A stretch of 64,000 nucleotides of DNA from Adineta steineri (GCA_905250115.1 CAJNOI010000013.1:844924-908923); one strand, 5' to 3'. Counted from the stretch's first letter, positions 13,157 through 26,662 are shown. The notes: generated by a model not told the origin, from the sequence alone. Numbers and translations are program-made.

Positions 13157-14026
13157 TAAAAATATATATATCTGCGCTCATGCAGTGCAAATGAATTTTT
13201 AAGCTTCGATAATTCTAAAGAAGCAGAAAAACGATGATGATTCATTTGAATTATGTACTTTGAATAAAAATAACTTATTTGAAAAGATATGTCATATTTG
13301 ATGGGGATGATTCATCATAATCTTACTTTGTAATTGGCATAATATACATAATTGAAGGTCTCGCATAGATCTTAATTCTGTCATAAAGAGATTTGATTAG
13401 CGGAAATGAAATTTACCATCTGTTATTCTTTCTATTGATGTTGTCAAGTCAAACAATATGACACATATGATGATTCATTTGTATTCGAATGATAGTATAC
13501 TATGTATCGATCAATGACATTTAGACAGTTCATAGTTTACATAGATAACAAAATCGAATTTTGCTTTTTATTATCAATAAAAGCCTTCTATCAATTTGAA
13601 TATTAACAAGTATTATTTACATTTTTTTTATTATTCCTAATAACTTTCATAGTTGCGCTATAGAAGAAGAAGAAAAAATTATTCCAGTCACTGAACAGAA
13701 ACTGTAAATCCGTCCAAGGGAAAATCGAGATGTGTTGGATTAAAAAAAAGCAACACATACATATTTTAGAATATATATTCTTCTTTTTTTTCTTCTTACT
13801 ATTACTGCAACAATCTCGTCGTCGGGAAATGACACAAAAAAAGATAAAATGTCGTGACTAGATTATAAAAAGTACAGAGAATGTAAGAGAGAAAATGATG
13901 CTTGCTTGGTGACATTAAGACGAGGACATCGTGAAGAGAAAAAAAAGGAGATGAGGAAGAGAGAAACAAGAGATTGACACAGGAGAACTTCACCATTTTG
14001 GTTTAGTTGAATAGAAATACGAGAAT
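13157..14026. other. Intergenic spacer
   Basis: AT-rich, no gene seen. The open frame on the minus strand at 13802-13996 is low-complexity purine-rich DNA read in reverse. The last 60 bases are the 5' flank of the claudin-like gene. Confidence 0.5.
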
Positions 14027-14655
14027 ATGTCGTTGGCTCTACATGGACATCATATTTTAGTAATAGCTACATTGGCATTCGCTACAGCTGTGCTCTTACC
14101 AAGTTGGTATACATCTCCGAATGATCAAATACAACGAAATGTTTTTGATATATGTACTATAAATCCATATTCATGTCGTTGGACACTTCTACCAACATCA
14201 GATAATATAACAATTCGAACAAGTAAAGATTTCATAGATTATTTAGTAAACTAAAATTTTCCTATTTCAGTTTTTCCAATACTTGTTGCTTCGACAGCTA
14301 TTGCTTGTGCTGGAATAAGTCTAATAGGTCTTTTATTTGGTTCATGGTATATTCAACGATATTCAGATGATATTGGCTCAAAATGGATACTTATCTTAAC
14401 AACTATTTGTGTTTTTCTTAGTTGTATGTAGATTTTTACTACGAAAACTATTATTATATTCTTTTATTTTTAGTTGTCTTGTCTTGCGGTGTTTGGGCAA
14501 TTATGTTAACAACAAATTTGCATCAAAATGATACGAATATTAAAACCGTTCGACTTGAAGATTTCGGATTTTCATTATGGATTAATATAGGCGCATCTGG
14601 TGCTTATTTCTATTCTTTTTTCATTTATCTTATAACTGCTTGTAAACATTGTTAA
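14027..14655 (+). CDS. Claudin/PMP22-like tetraspan membrane protein A
   Basis: Three exons (14027-14222, 14271-14423, 14474-14655), 176 codons. Four membrane segments are predicted. TM1 ends in LLPSWY, followed by an extracellular loop with IQRNVFDIC and a second Cys seven residues on, then TM2 (VASTAIACAGISLIGLLFG), TM3 (LSCGVWAIML) and TM4 (GASGAYFYSFFIYLITAC). The first-loop Trp and Cys pair is the claudin/EMP/PMP22 pattern; such proteins act in cell junctions or as membrane organisers. The gene lies tail-to-tail with a paralogue at 14791-15519 with intron positions in the same phases, so the pair arose by local inverted duplication. AATAAA lies shortly after the stop. The exact subfamily is unclear. 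Confidence 0.75.
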
Positions 14656-14790
14656 AAACAAAATAAATCTCTTTTGAAATAAAAAAAAATTCATATCCGT
14701 CCAATTTGAAATAATATATTTTATTTGATTGTAAAGAAATAAAAATAAGAAAAAGTAGTGAGGGAAGAAAAAGAGGAAGATTAAAAATTT

Positions 14791-15519
14791 TCAAAATTTA
14801 TTTGCTGCATAATTTAAACTTCGATCTTCTTTGCGTCCATGACAAACTACTGCACAAAATGAAAAAAGCATTGTTAATAATGCCATTAAATAGCCACCTG
14901 TTGCACCAACAGCTAACCACATTGGCCAATTGAATATTGAACGATTAACTGAATAACCCATTGTCAGAGTTTCAGATATAAGTAAAATCCAAACGACAAA
15001 TGATGCACAGACTAATAGAATAAAAAGGGTTTCTATTTAAATATTATTTTTGAGCTATTTACTTACAGGTAAGTAAAAGTAATAAGCAGATACTTAGTAA
15101 AAAACATGTTGTACATGAATTTTTTTTACGAACATTAAAATAGATGCCAGATAACCATAAGACAATAATACTGAGTCCAGCACATCCAATAGCAATGGCT
15201 GCCGATGAAATAGCAAAGTCTATAATAGATTATTAATAATTAGGTTCATTAAAAATAATAAAGAAGAATATGACTTACTATAACTCCATCGACCTGTTGA
15301 ATTGAGTGATGAATCTACTCCAATAATGGATGCACATCGAGTTGTTGTAAATGTACTATTCTGTGCAACCAAATCACATACATAAAAAACACCTCGTTGA
15401 ATTTGAAAACTTCCTAATGATGGTACTGTTTGAACAGTTAACCAATTGGGAGATAAAATAGCAAGAACAAATGCAAAACTGGCAGCTACATGCCATCCGA
15501 AACCGATGAGAAAAAACAT
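14791..15519 (-). CDS. Claudin/PMP22-like tetraspan membrane protein B
   Basis: Three exons on the minus strand (15519-15279, 15219-15067, 15011-14791), 204 codons. It shares the layout of its convergent neighbour: TM1 ending in LAILSPNWLT, loop motif IQRGVFYVC (IQRNVFDIC in copy A), TM2 AIAIGCAGLSIIVLWLSG, TM3 SFVVWILLISETL and TM4 MWLAVGATGGYLMALL. The first loop is longer than in copy A, with TTTRC giving the second Cys and several N-glycosylation sequons. The tail is basic (HGRKEDR). The stop codons of the two genes are only about 135 bp apart. Confidence 0.75.
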
Positions 15520-15710
15520 GACTGATTTAAATCTCTACAAAAAAAAAGAACTCAACCTTTTCCTTTTCTCTTCGACTCAATAATGCACAAGTGTTTGGAA
15601 AAAAAAAGTTTTTTTTTCATTTGACATAGAAGAAAAAAGAGAAGAGAAAAGAAAAGCAAAGAGCTCATACTCTTTTCTTTCTTCTTCTTCTGTATTCGAT
15701 AGTTTAATGC

Positions 15711-15745
<35 letters not shown>

Positions 15746-17018
15746 AATTAGTAAAAGAGAAAAAAAACTTTCGCTACTACATTTTTGTTAGTAGAAACAT
15801 TACAAAAGTGGTATAGAACTCTTAAACAATCGACCTTCATAGGTGTTTATTGAGCTACTTGCGATCATGTTCGTTCAATCAATCAAAACCCTTTTATATC
15901 CTTACTATGAACAAATAAATATATACAACTAATGACTACCTCGAGCTCATGAAAGAGAACGAAAAAATTCTTGTAAGATTTCAGCAATTATTTTGAGAAT
16001 AAAAATGAATGATTGATTGGATAACGAAGAAAAAAGAAAGTTTGAAGAATGTTTATAAAGGAGGAGAGAGAAAAAAAAGGACAACGAATGGAATTTTGAA
16101 GTCATACATTCTTTATTGACAATGTTCAGATATACTTCAACACATCACTCCTTTTCAAGAAAAGTACAAACATTTCGTCGCCATATGGCACATATACTTT
16201 GTAACGTATCAATGAATAATCATGTGAATTGAAGTATTTATGTCGGTATTCAAAGGTATCCAAGCGTACTTTCTTTTTTTTCGTTGTTACAAAGAAACAT
16301 TCAATTGTTTACTAGAAACATCAGGAAAGAAATCTTATGACACATATATACGTAGTTACATTTGTAATAAAAAATGAAATATATATTAATTTGAAGATTA
16401 TATCCTAATCGAAAGGTTATTCATGCAAGAAATAAGCACTTGTTCTGGTATATTACATTTGAAACAAACAGGATTGTAATTTACTTTCTCCTATAAAATT
16501 TTTGCGTGCAAAGCATGTATGCAATATTAAAAGTTGTATAATATTCTGTTGAATACTTCATTATTAATAAAAATGAATTGAATTGGTTGTCAATCAAGAT
16601 TTATATTAGAGTTTAAAATTCAACTTCAACAAACTGTCATCGACAATAAAATGTAATTAAATTAGAAAATTTGACTTGTGTACAATTCGAAATGAAAAGA
16701 TGTGGAACGTCTTTCTTAGCATTACACATGTCCTTAATACTATGAAAATGTTCGAAATACGTGATTCATATATAAAAATATTCATTGGAAAGTTAACTAT
16801 ATACTTACACATGAAAGTCACATTAAACCCTCGATATAAGCACATGTATTTCTTTCGCTTCGTTCTAATACTGGATCGAATGATATTCATACATAAGACA
16901 TATATATATATATGGATATATCTTCTTTGTTTAATCCTAGAAGAAAGTAGATATAATCACTTGTATAGTTATCAGTTTTTCATTTCTTACTAGTCGAACG
17001 TGCGGATTAGACGCAGAA
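15520..17018. other. Intergenic spacer with purine tracts and a microsatellite
   Basis: Purine/pyrimidine-biased DNA at about 15530-15700, then an AT/GT microsatellite at 15711-15744. The open frames at 16657-16993 overlap on both strands and have no recognisable content. No gene supported. Confidence 0.5.
15711..15744. repeat. (AT)n(GT)n microsatellite
   Basis: An uninterrupted AT dinucleotide run passes into a short GT run. Confidence 0.9.
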
Positions 17019-18491
17019 ATGTTTCTTAACTACCGATCTTTTAGTCTTTGCTCTTGCGTTTTATTAATAACAGTAAGAAATTTCTATAAATAAAAAAATA
17101 AGTCAATATATTTTTTAAATTTAGTTTTTATCATCAACTGCTCAATTTTGCAGTAATTTAACATCAATTGACGATAAAGATACACCATGTTTTCTTGAAG
17201 CAGCAATTAATCCAGTTCCATTACGTACAACTAGTGGTAGTGTTGTATTACCTTGTCATGTTGCTCGTTCTAAACGTAAGAAATAGTTTAATTAATCGAT
17301 TTTGAATTAATCTTTTCTAGAAATTTTAGGTTCTACCATTGAATGGTGGTATAGTGATCCACAAAAATTGGTTAATATTAAAATTTATCCAGTATATCCT
17401 CCAGTTCGTCCAACTGCTCTTCGTTTCCTTTCAACTTTAACACCATATTCAAAAAATTTTAATGAAACAGATATTATTGATGCAACTATTTTATTACCCT
17501 ATGTTAATGTTGATGACACTGGTATCTATCGTTGTGTCATTCGTCCATGGACAATGGATCCTATAGAACGTATGGAAAATTTTCTTTTTGCTGATGATTC
17601 AAAATCTTCATCACTCTACTATAACCTTCAATTAATTGGTTCGTTATTATTTCAATAAAAAATATAAATATTAATTTTTTCTTAATTTAATAGCACCTCG
17701 TCTCTGTCATTCAAGTGCTGGTGGATTACCATGTTTCACAGCAATGCGTACAAGTTCACCAACAGTAATTGAAGCTTATCAAACATCATTTCTTCAATGC
17801 GTTGTCAAAACATTTAACCGTAAGAAATTTTCTTTAAATGATAATATACGAAAATATCAACTTTTGATTTTGTAATTAAATTCAAGGTCCAGTAAGCGTA
17901 TTCTGGGTTGTTGGTGAAGCACCAGTAAACAGTCTTCTTATCAATGAACATCTTCCAACTAATCAATTTAATGGTGATCGACTTCGTCGTATATTCCCAC
18001 GTTCACTTACTGATTATTCAATTGAATTATCACTTAATCGTACTACTCCTGAACGCATGTATTCATGTGTTATTGATGGTTCTAGTGATATTGAAACAAC
18101 AGTTTTCACTTATATTGTTCGTAATATCAGTATGTTAATTCTTTTTTAATTTAATTTCGAAAAAATATGTATGTATATATTTAGATCTTGAACAAGTTCA
18201 TCAAAAAATATTAAATACAACACATCATGATGACAAACATGTTGAACATACAACTCCATCAACTGATCCATTATTGAAATTATTAGAAAAATCCGATGGT
18301 AAAGAGAATATTCCTTTTTGAATTCAATCATTTTTTAATTTATAGTCACAGATCTTGACGATGAAACCAGCAAAGAAGAAGAATTATCTTCAGCTGAAGT
18401 AAATATTTCATAAATTCATATTCAATTATATTTTTTATTGATTTTATTTTAGCGTGAAGAAGAAGAAGAAGTAACAACACCAGCAATTTAA
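17019..18491 (+). CDS. Secreted protein with two immunoglobulin-like domains
   Basis: Eight exons (17019-17072, 17125-17275, 17321-17638, 17694-17819, 17887-18129, 18185-18298, 18346-18398, 18453-18491), 365 codons. Residues 1-25 form a signal peptide (SLCSCVLLITFLSS). The first Ig-like domain has VVLPCH, TIEWWYSD and the classic DDTGIYRC. The second has FLQCVVK, VSVFWVV and ERMYSCVI. The tail is acidic (SKEEELSSAEREEEEE) and no membrane segment or GPI signal follows, so I infer secretion. Partner and role are unknown; two-Ig secreted proteins often act in adhesion, neural surface recognition or as soluble receptors. Confidence 0.78.
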
Positions 18492-21400
18492 ATTGATTGT
18501 TTTAGATTTTTTCATTGCTATGAACTAGTAGATACATATTTCGTTTTGTTTTGTTCTTTGTTAAAAAATGATCATTTTTTATTAAGATGCTATTAAATAA
18601 AAACCTTACAAAAACTATATTGTATTGTAATTGATGAGAGGGAATATTTTATTCAATCGAGATAAATCCAAAGATGTATTTATAGATAAAAATTCTTTAA
18701 TTAGATCTTAACTTTGAATAATTACTTCTACTATACATTATAAAACATGCAATTATAATTAACTGTTTGCGTCATATATCTCATGAACCGTAGACGTCAA
18801 GAATCGTTGATTATATGAATAGGAGCGTTTATAATGACGTCAGACAATTGACCTGATAGAAATGTATACTCTTTACACTTTTATCCATTCAAATTATAAT
18901 ATACATTTAGGCAATGTAAGATTTTGTAATAATAATAGTAATTATACAGAAGTGTATCACTTTTCTGTTGATGATTATGATTAAAAACGCCTATTTTGTC
19001 AAGAATAGTTTCTCCAAGGTCCTATGAAGTATTTATATGTTTTAAGTGCATAAGTACGAGCATTAGCATTCTAAGAAAATATTGAAATCAAAATCTATTA
19101 TTTGATTTAGTACAAGCTTTATATCAGTTAATTGTTATGTCATAGAGAAAATCTATATGAAATAACTAAATAAAAGATAATTTCGTGATCGGTCTGATTA
19201 GATAAAGAATTGAAAAACTATCCAAATGTAGAGTTATAATATATGGATTTTTTTGATTGATTCTAGCACGTAGTTCAACAAAACTGACGAACTAATTCTT
19301 TTATTATTCTATAGCGTGATTCTTCGACGTTAATATTTAACGAAGAGAGAAGTATTGTGTCGTTTGATTTAGTATTAAATGAGAATATTTATTCTTGTTA
19401 TCAAAACAAAAATGACCCAATAGATTTTTGATACATATATAAGTTATCTTTATTTTTGCTTGGATTCTTGCCTATAGTAAAACTAAGTAATTAAAAGTAC
19501 AACAACATATGAAATTTTATTAATAGACGAGATATTTAAAAAAAACATGTCGAGATGAATTCTCTTGAATATATTTGGTTTCATTTCAATTCATTATCTA
19601 AAAAATATACCGTATGGTTTTGTTGAAAATAATTTAATCTTTACATATTTTCTATTTGATAATGTATTCAATGTAAAAATAACAGATAACATAGTTTTTT
19701 TTTGTATACTTTCTTAGCTTTTTGTTCCGAATAATAGAATGATGCATAATCTATTTTTCTCTATTATTTCAATTCTTATCTACATCAATGGAAAATCTCA
19801 TTTGCATGTTAGATGTTCGCATATAAGATATATGCTTATAAAAACAATAAAATAGTCTCTTCAGTAATTTTTCTTCTTATAATCATCTATAAAATAATTA
19901 TTATCAATAGATTCCCTACACCTGTCAATTCATATCTGTAAAGACGACGAGGAGGAAAAACAACAAGCGAACAAATTCTTAATATTAATGGATTTTACTA
20001 CTAATCTTTAGCCATATTTTTCCTCTTCTTTTTTTTTCGTGTCAATGTCACTTAGTAAGTGTATGAGAGCAATACTTCTTAGAAAACTGATCTCGATAGA
20101 ACTGCTTGTCTATTCTTCTTTTCTTTCTCTCTCAATCTTTCACTTTTCCGTTATTCTATTAGTTTTCCTCGATGTACACTAGAGTAGATGTTAGAAAGCG
20201 TCAAAACATATACTTAATCTCTGATTTATAATGATAAAATACTTGTTAAAATATGTAAGTTCATTATGATTTACTAACAAATTTTTTCTTTTTTCTAAAT
20301 ATACATATCATCATTTTTATTCAAATGTCTACATCGCAAAAGATAAAAATACATTTATATATATATGACTGATCTTCTTAGTCATTCTATTTTTCGCATG
20401 TTCATCAAATATGCTCCGTTATTTATTCATCCCACTTTTAGTTTAAATATGAATAAGATATAACAGAAACGAGTAATTTATTCTGAATACATCCTATAAA
20501 AAGAACAATAGATGACTGTTAAATTCAGTTCGATTGGTAAATCTCTATTATTATTATCATCTATATACTAGTATTATTAACATCATATTTCATTATAAAC
20601 AAGTATTATATAAATAAAATTTGTTTTACTTTTCTTTTCAAATAAACCAATATAGTGTGAAATAACAAAACAAAACAAAACAAAAAGAAGAAGAAGAAGA
20701 CATACATCTGGTATTATTCAGCTTAAAGATTCTATTGAAACTAACTTATTCAAGCATTATATACACATATAAGAAAAAGGAAGTTTTTAAATAATACTGA
20801 TGTTGAATAGTAAAACTTTAATATGATGACTTTTTTTTTGTAAGAAAAAAGTGTCGTCAAAGGAAGAGAAAATGACATGTTGACTATGATGTTTGATGAT
20901 ATTATATAAAAAAAAATAATGTCAGTATAAAGAAAGAACAAGAAAACAGCTTCCGTTTTGTATGTTATAATCTTTCTTTTTTTTCTTCTCATTTTCGCTT
21001 TTATAATAGCTTATATATTTTTTATGTTCATGACAGATGTATGAATGCCTAGGTCTTTCACGCATGCTTCCGATATTGACACTTTGTTTTATGTTCGTGT
21101 AATTTTTTCATTAACTACAACTCACCTACAAATCTAGTCAAGTATTTTAACTAACTAAAATTGTTATGTCAACATCAGATTCTCCTTTTTTCTGACTAGA
21201 TTGTCTAAGCTTTATAAATCTTTATTATTTATTATTATATATTTAAAGAAAGATATTATATTTACATGAATAAAAACGTTGTCGAGATGTATAAAAAAGA
21301 GAATAATTGAATTTCCTTATAGTTTTCTTTTCTTCTTTTGTATATTCATGTTTCACTGATAGAATAGGTTATTTCAATGAGATAATAAAGAAATAGTGAT

Positions 21401-22139
21401 CAACTACATAGAAGAACTCAATTTTCTCTATTTCCCAAGCGTTTATGAACGTGTGTGTGTCTGTACATTGAAAAAACTAATCTAGTTGAGAAGACATGCG
21501 TGAAATAGACAGCCTTTTGCTTTTATTCTAACATAGACCTCCTTCATTTTTCTCTATTGACGATTATTTTAATTGACTTTGTCTTAAAAGATGCTGCATC
21601 ACGTACATTTCCTTTATTTTGGATGGTCTTATTGGTCATTGTTTATTCCTAGACTTCGCTATTAGACAGTTTTGAAAACTTCCCGAATATTATTATTTCT
21701 ATAGTAAGTTTCATCAATAGTGAATAAGTGTAGATAATGTCACTATATTTTATGTATGTCTACGTTCTTCAGATAATATTAGCATAGATATATTACTTAC
21801 TATCACAAACAAGTTAAAAAAGATAAAGACAGAAACACAGAATGCTCCTAGTCAGTATAATTAAGGCAAATATTAAATAGAGAAAAAAACAACGAGAAAG
21901 GTTGAAGAAAGAAATAAAATATAGTTTTACTAAATATATATATATATAATCATATAGAGAATAAATCTCAAGATCAAATTTTTCTTTCATCATCGTGCAG
22001 TAAGGAAGTGTATGTTACTATGGATATATTTAGTTTTTTTCTTATTATTATCAATCAGAACTTTGAAAATAACATTATATATATTTGTTTTTACTACATT
22101 CTTAGATTAAGAAACAAAATACATAGTAATCATTTATCC
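18492..22139. other. Long gene-free AT-rich region
   Basis: About 3.6 kb with no convincing gene. Short A/T runs and a repeated CAAAA tract near 20660-20700 are the only structure seen. The last 130 bases hold an open frame continuous with the following GPCR and an acceptor-like tract (catcgtgcag, ending at 22000) that may mark its transcript start. Confidence 0.45.
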
Positions 22140-25088
22140 ATGGGAACAGTCCTCTATCATTCATCATTATCATCATTTTATATATCGAATCAAACATCTA
22201 CTGAAGATGAATATTCAACTAACAATCATTTATTACATTTATTTATATTTGTTGCTATATGGACTATTTTAATGATTACTATTGTTTTTGGTTCAATTGG
22301 AAACATTCTTGTACTTTATATTTATATCAATCGAAATGATAATAAGACATGTACATTTTTTATTAAAATGTTAGCTATTGTTGATTTAATAATATGTTTA
22401 ATTTTGGCACCATTAGAATTATATCAAACTACAACAGGTGAGTAATATTAATATGAGTAATTTTTCTTGACCTTGCGTTCGTATAGTTAAAAGTACTTTC
22501 CATTTTCTTTTTATTTAATTAGTAAGAAAGAGAAAACAGTTCCATATGTTAAGATTACAAGAAAAAAAAATTCTGTCTTGTCTTCAAGTAAATATTATAA
22601 TTAATAATTTTTATTTCATCAGAATGCTTCAGTACTTTTTTCAATAGACATTTCGACCTATTGAAATCAGGAACGAGCAGATACTGAATCCACCGAAGCA
22701 TTGAATGGTTTACTAAAACTGTTCATCCATAATTAAAATATACGAAAGATTATTGACATCATTTCTCTTATTGAAAGATCTTGATATAACCTTCTATCGA
22801 AAATTCTTGTCTCTAGTTTTTTAGCCTATTAAATACTATGGTATAACTAACAGACACAATTTCTATGATTACTTCCGTTGAACCTTTTTAGAATTAATTC
22901 GTAGTTTGACAAAAGCAATCACGAATGTTTTTAATCATTTCTGTAAGAGAACATTTCTATTATAAAGTCAACCTTTAAATTACCACTAGGAATTATTCAT
23001 AGTTAATTTCAATAGGAAAAATCTTATTTACATATTTTTCTAAAGATCACGATTGGATTTAACTCGAACTATAAATTGATAAGATGGAAGCTTAAAAAGT
23101 CTGAATATCTAATTGTAATAATCCCATATATGAAATAAAATGAGTTTAATTCAAAAATTTTCTTTATAGGTATTCGAAATGAATTCTTATGTAAAGTCTA
23201 TGGTTTTCTAACTACACATGTTCTCTATTCAACACTTCTTATAACAATAATTGCATTCGATCGTTATTTTTGTATATGTTGGCCATTATTTAAAATCATA
23301 ACTATTTATCGTGCACGTGCTATAGTTGTTATATGTGGTCTATTATCATCATTATTCGGTAAGAATTTTTCTTTCAATAAAATAACAAAAAATGAATAAT
23401 TCGCATTTTTTTCTTAGCTATTATACCGATGAGTGAATATTCTACAAAAGAACATATGTTACATCTTCATAATAATCATTCACAACATTTATTATTTGAT
23501 GCATCAACTGATGAATATGAATTACCAGTTTATACACATGTTGAAAATATAAAAACAAGTATATCAGAACTACCATTTACACTTGGTAATATAACAAATG
23601 TTAAATGTAGTCCACAATTTAGTTTACGTAAGTTAATAGAACTTTGAAATTTTATTTTAATTTGTTTTTTCTAGAAACCGATGTTTATTTATCAAATTTT
23701 TTAACTATATATCGAGTATTTCATAGTACATTATTTGCTATATGTATTGTACTTGTATTAATACTTTATTCATTTATATATAATGCAATATATCAACGTC
23801 GTCGTACACGAACAAAACGATTTTCAACTTATAGAAAAATTCTGCAATCATATTTAATAAATAATGAAAATGATCGTAAACATAGTTGTCGTCATTCATT
23901 ATTAACAAATATTTGTTGTTATTGTTGTAAAAAAATACAACGACGATCATCAAATGAATCAATAATATATCGATCATCGAGTGGTAATCAACGAAATAAA
24001 AAATTTTTTCGAAATAATAAATCATCTACATCGAAGAAAAGACCTGAACAAATTATTTTAGAAATAAATGGTGCACGTGGTAAACGTTATTCAGCTGTAT
24101 CAATGACATCAATGACATATTTTACAAGTGGAATTTGGGATGATACATCATCATCAAATTTAATACGTTCAAGAATTAATTCTATAGCTGCAACAACATT
24201 TTGCGGCATGGAACAATCATTATTAAGTCGACCATCAACATCAACTGATGATTCATATGAACAAACAACTAAATCAAAACCTATTTCACCAAATAATTCA
24301 ACATATTTAACAGTACCTGGACCACAAATAACATTATCACCTAGTTCAAATGAAATTAATAATAAAGATAATCATTTAAATGAGAGTGAATCAATAGCAA
24401 ATATATCACAATCGACTAATTTACTTCATCCAACAATGGGAAGAAAAACAAATAATACATTATCAATTCGACAACAACAACGACCATCAGATGTATCACT
24501 TCTACAAAGAAAAGTTTCATTTGGTAAGAATCTTTTCAATAATAAGCAATTGCAAAAATTCTCTTTTTTTCAGTTCCATCAGCAGGAGTTGCTGATCGTT
24601 GTATTATTGAAGATCCTCCAAGTACAAATCAACAATTAACAATTCATTTAAATAATACGTATTCATTATCGCCTCCATCTTCACCAATTAGTCCAATACG
24701 AAATTCAATTTCATCGACACGTCGTGGATCAATATTTGATGGTGAAACTAAACGTATTTTTGAACGACAACAAAAACAAGAACGTCTAGCAAATATTCGA
24801 ACAACATTAACATTATTTATTGTTACAGCAACATTTATTGTTATATATTTACCATCTATAATAATTACTTTATTTGATATAAAACCATATGAATTTCGTG
24901 AAGTTTTATTCTTATTATATTATATTAATAGTGCAGTAAGTTTAGAAATATTAGTTTGAAATATAATCTTGTTGTTTCTATTTTAGTGTAATCCACTTAT
25001 TTATTCATTTTTTAATGTGAACTTTCGCAATGATATCCGTCGTATATATGCATGTCAACAACGTGGTTATTTTGCACGACATTGTTAA
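22140..25088 (+). CDS. Rhodopsin-family (class A) GPCR with very long third loop
   Basis: Six exons (22140-22437, 23170-23358, 23418-23627, 23675-24523, 24574-24935, 24987-25088), 669 codons. TM1 has GSIGNILVLY, TM2 MLAIVDLIICLILAP, TM3 ends in FDRYFC (the DRY box), and TM7 is NSACNPLIYSFF (NPxxY). The second extracellular loop is long, and the third intracellular loop, between TM5 near 23760 and TM6 near 24810, exceeds 300 residues of Ser/Thr/Asn-rich low complexity. The ATG at 22140 gives a normal glycosylated ectodomain (NQT). An in-frame ATG at 22020 would add 40 residues that resemble a signal peptide. Intron 1 is unusually long (732 nt). Most likely a peptide or orphan receptor; the ligand cannot be told. 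Confidence 0.78.
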
Positions 25089-25423
25089 AGAGACAAATTT
25101 TTCTTTTTTTTTTTTGTTATTTATTAAAAAATATGCATAATCGATTAATGTTTAATTTTGTTTTCTTATCTCGAAGTAAAAAAGAGAAAAAAATCTTGTA
25201 AGAATGAATTTGATCATTTGATTACTTGTTGATAAGAATAAAATTAAGTAAAAAAAAAGAAAAAACATGTCATCGAAGACAACATTCTTTCGAATAAGTT
25301 CATAGTTTAATAAGCATAATTATAAGACGAACTAAAAAATGTCTATGAAAATTAGCCAGATGACTAGATGCAATGTTTTTTTGTCTTATAAAATATGTAT
25401 CCAAAATATTCTTTTGTTTTTCT
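25089..25423. other. Spacer between convergent genes
   Basis: T-rich 3' flanks of a plus-strand GPCR and a minus-strand gene. No further feature seen. Confidence 0.5.
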
Positions 25424-26116
25424 TTATCTCATAGCAACTGCCGCCGGAATTGAATGACGTGATGATGGGCCAAAGTTATCAAAACCTTGTTGAATACCTT
25501 CATAAGTTGGTAATTGTTCTATAAATGAATGAACCTGTTCATCCATATTTGTCATGTCTACCACAGATCTTTTAGATAATTGTTCATTTAAAAGTGAAAT
25601 TATATCACTAACACTTTCACCGTCTTTAGTACTTGCTTGATAACTACTTGTCCAATGTGTATCTTTATTTAATCTTTGTTGTTTTAGTGGTGGTATATGT
25701 GATTTTACTACCGGCGGTAAACGATGTGCATTTGTGCATAAACGTAAAAATTTTGTTGCATACGGAGATGTTTTTTCAGCATATTGATATTGTTTATTTT
25801 TAATATCATTCATTGGTGATGAACGTACGTTTTCATTTGAATAATCATTGGAATAAGTACGTTTTTTTTGATTAATAACAGGCTGTTGATTAACAACTGG
25901 TGGTTGATTTTCACCCATACGTATTTCATGTGGTCGAATCGCACTTTTTTGTCGACTACAAATCGCGATTTTTTTACTTTCATGACGAATTGCCTGTTCA
26001 GTTTTTTTAATTGTTGATAAACTTTGTTCACATTTACGATCAAGTGATATTAATTGACGTTTCAGTGCAAGATCATAATGTTTGTTACGATTTTGAACAT
26101 GGGGATTTGATGCCAT
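25424..26116 (-). CDS. Unknown protein with N-terminal coiled coil
   Basis: A single exon of 230 codons. Residues about 12-50 are a charged helix (LALKRQLISLDRKCEQ, then KKTEQAIRHESKKI) with heptad-like spacing. The rest is basic and Gln/Pro-rich, with a short conserved-looking stretch DGESVSDIISLLNEQL. There is no signal peptide or membrane segment. It is convergent with the GPCR before it and on the same strand as the receptor after it. I do not recognise the family. Codon use and length support a real gene. Confidence 0.6.
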   Translation of the reverse strand: MASNPHVQNRNKHYDLALKRQLISLDRKCEQSLSTIKKTEQAIRHESKKIAICSRQKSAIRPHEIRMGENQPPVVNQQPVINQKKRTYSNDYSNENVRSSPMNDIKNKQYQYAEKTSPYATKFLRLCTNAHRLPPVVKSHIPPLKQQRLNKDTHWTSSYQASTKDGESVSDIISLLNEQLSKRSVVDMTNMDEQVHSFIEQLPTYEGIQQGFDNFGPSSRHSIPAAVAMR

Positions 26117-26562
26117 ATTTCGTTGTTTCTACCTAACTGAAAAACGAAAGAAATGATTATTTCAAACGGTAACTGAAGTGTCTTTATGCATGCTATTTGT
26201 AAAAATAAACAAATGCTTTGTGAAAAAGTAAAAAAAATGAACAAAAGTAGATGAAATATTATATTTTCATTTGATTTTCAGCATTATTACCTGTGATTTT
26301 TGTATCAAAAAGTTAAGGTTGATAAATGCTTGAAGATTTCCGTTTGAATAATTCAAATAAATGAATACAGATAAAATGCTTCTCACTTCGTTTTCTTTTT
26401 CTATCGTTTGAAACCTTTGAATAGTGACAAAAAGAAAATTTGTTTTGACGATGACAAGCCTTTAGGATTGTTTTTTTTCAATAAGTATACACAATCGAAA
26501 TTGATTCTTTACTTTAGAAAAATTTGTTATAGAGAATTTAAAGATATAGGTATGTTTTTTTT

Positions 26563-26662
26563 NNNNNNNNNNNNNNNNNNNNNNNNNNNNNNNNNNNNNN
26601 NNNNNNNNNNNNNNNNNNNNNNNNNNNNNNNNNNNNNNNNNNNNNNNNNNNNNNNNNNNNNN
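26563..26662. other. Assembly gap (100 N)
   Basis: Exactly 100 undetermined bases, the usual scaffold placeholder. It lies just past the 3' end of the minus-strand receptor gene, so that gene's 3' untranslated region is not resolved. Confidence 0.98.

Noticed and set aside
16657-16993. Overlapping open frames on both strands between the claudin-like and Ig genes
   Set aside because: The frames mirror each other, have no recognisable domain and lie in biased AT-rich DNA.
20750-20992. 80-codon minus-strand frame rich in Phe, Ile and Lys
   Set aside because: Composition reflects A/T runs; no splice or start context and no homology pattern.
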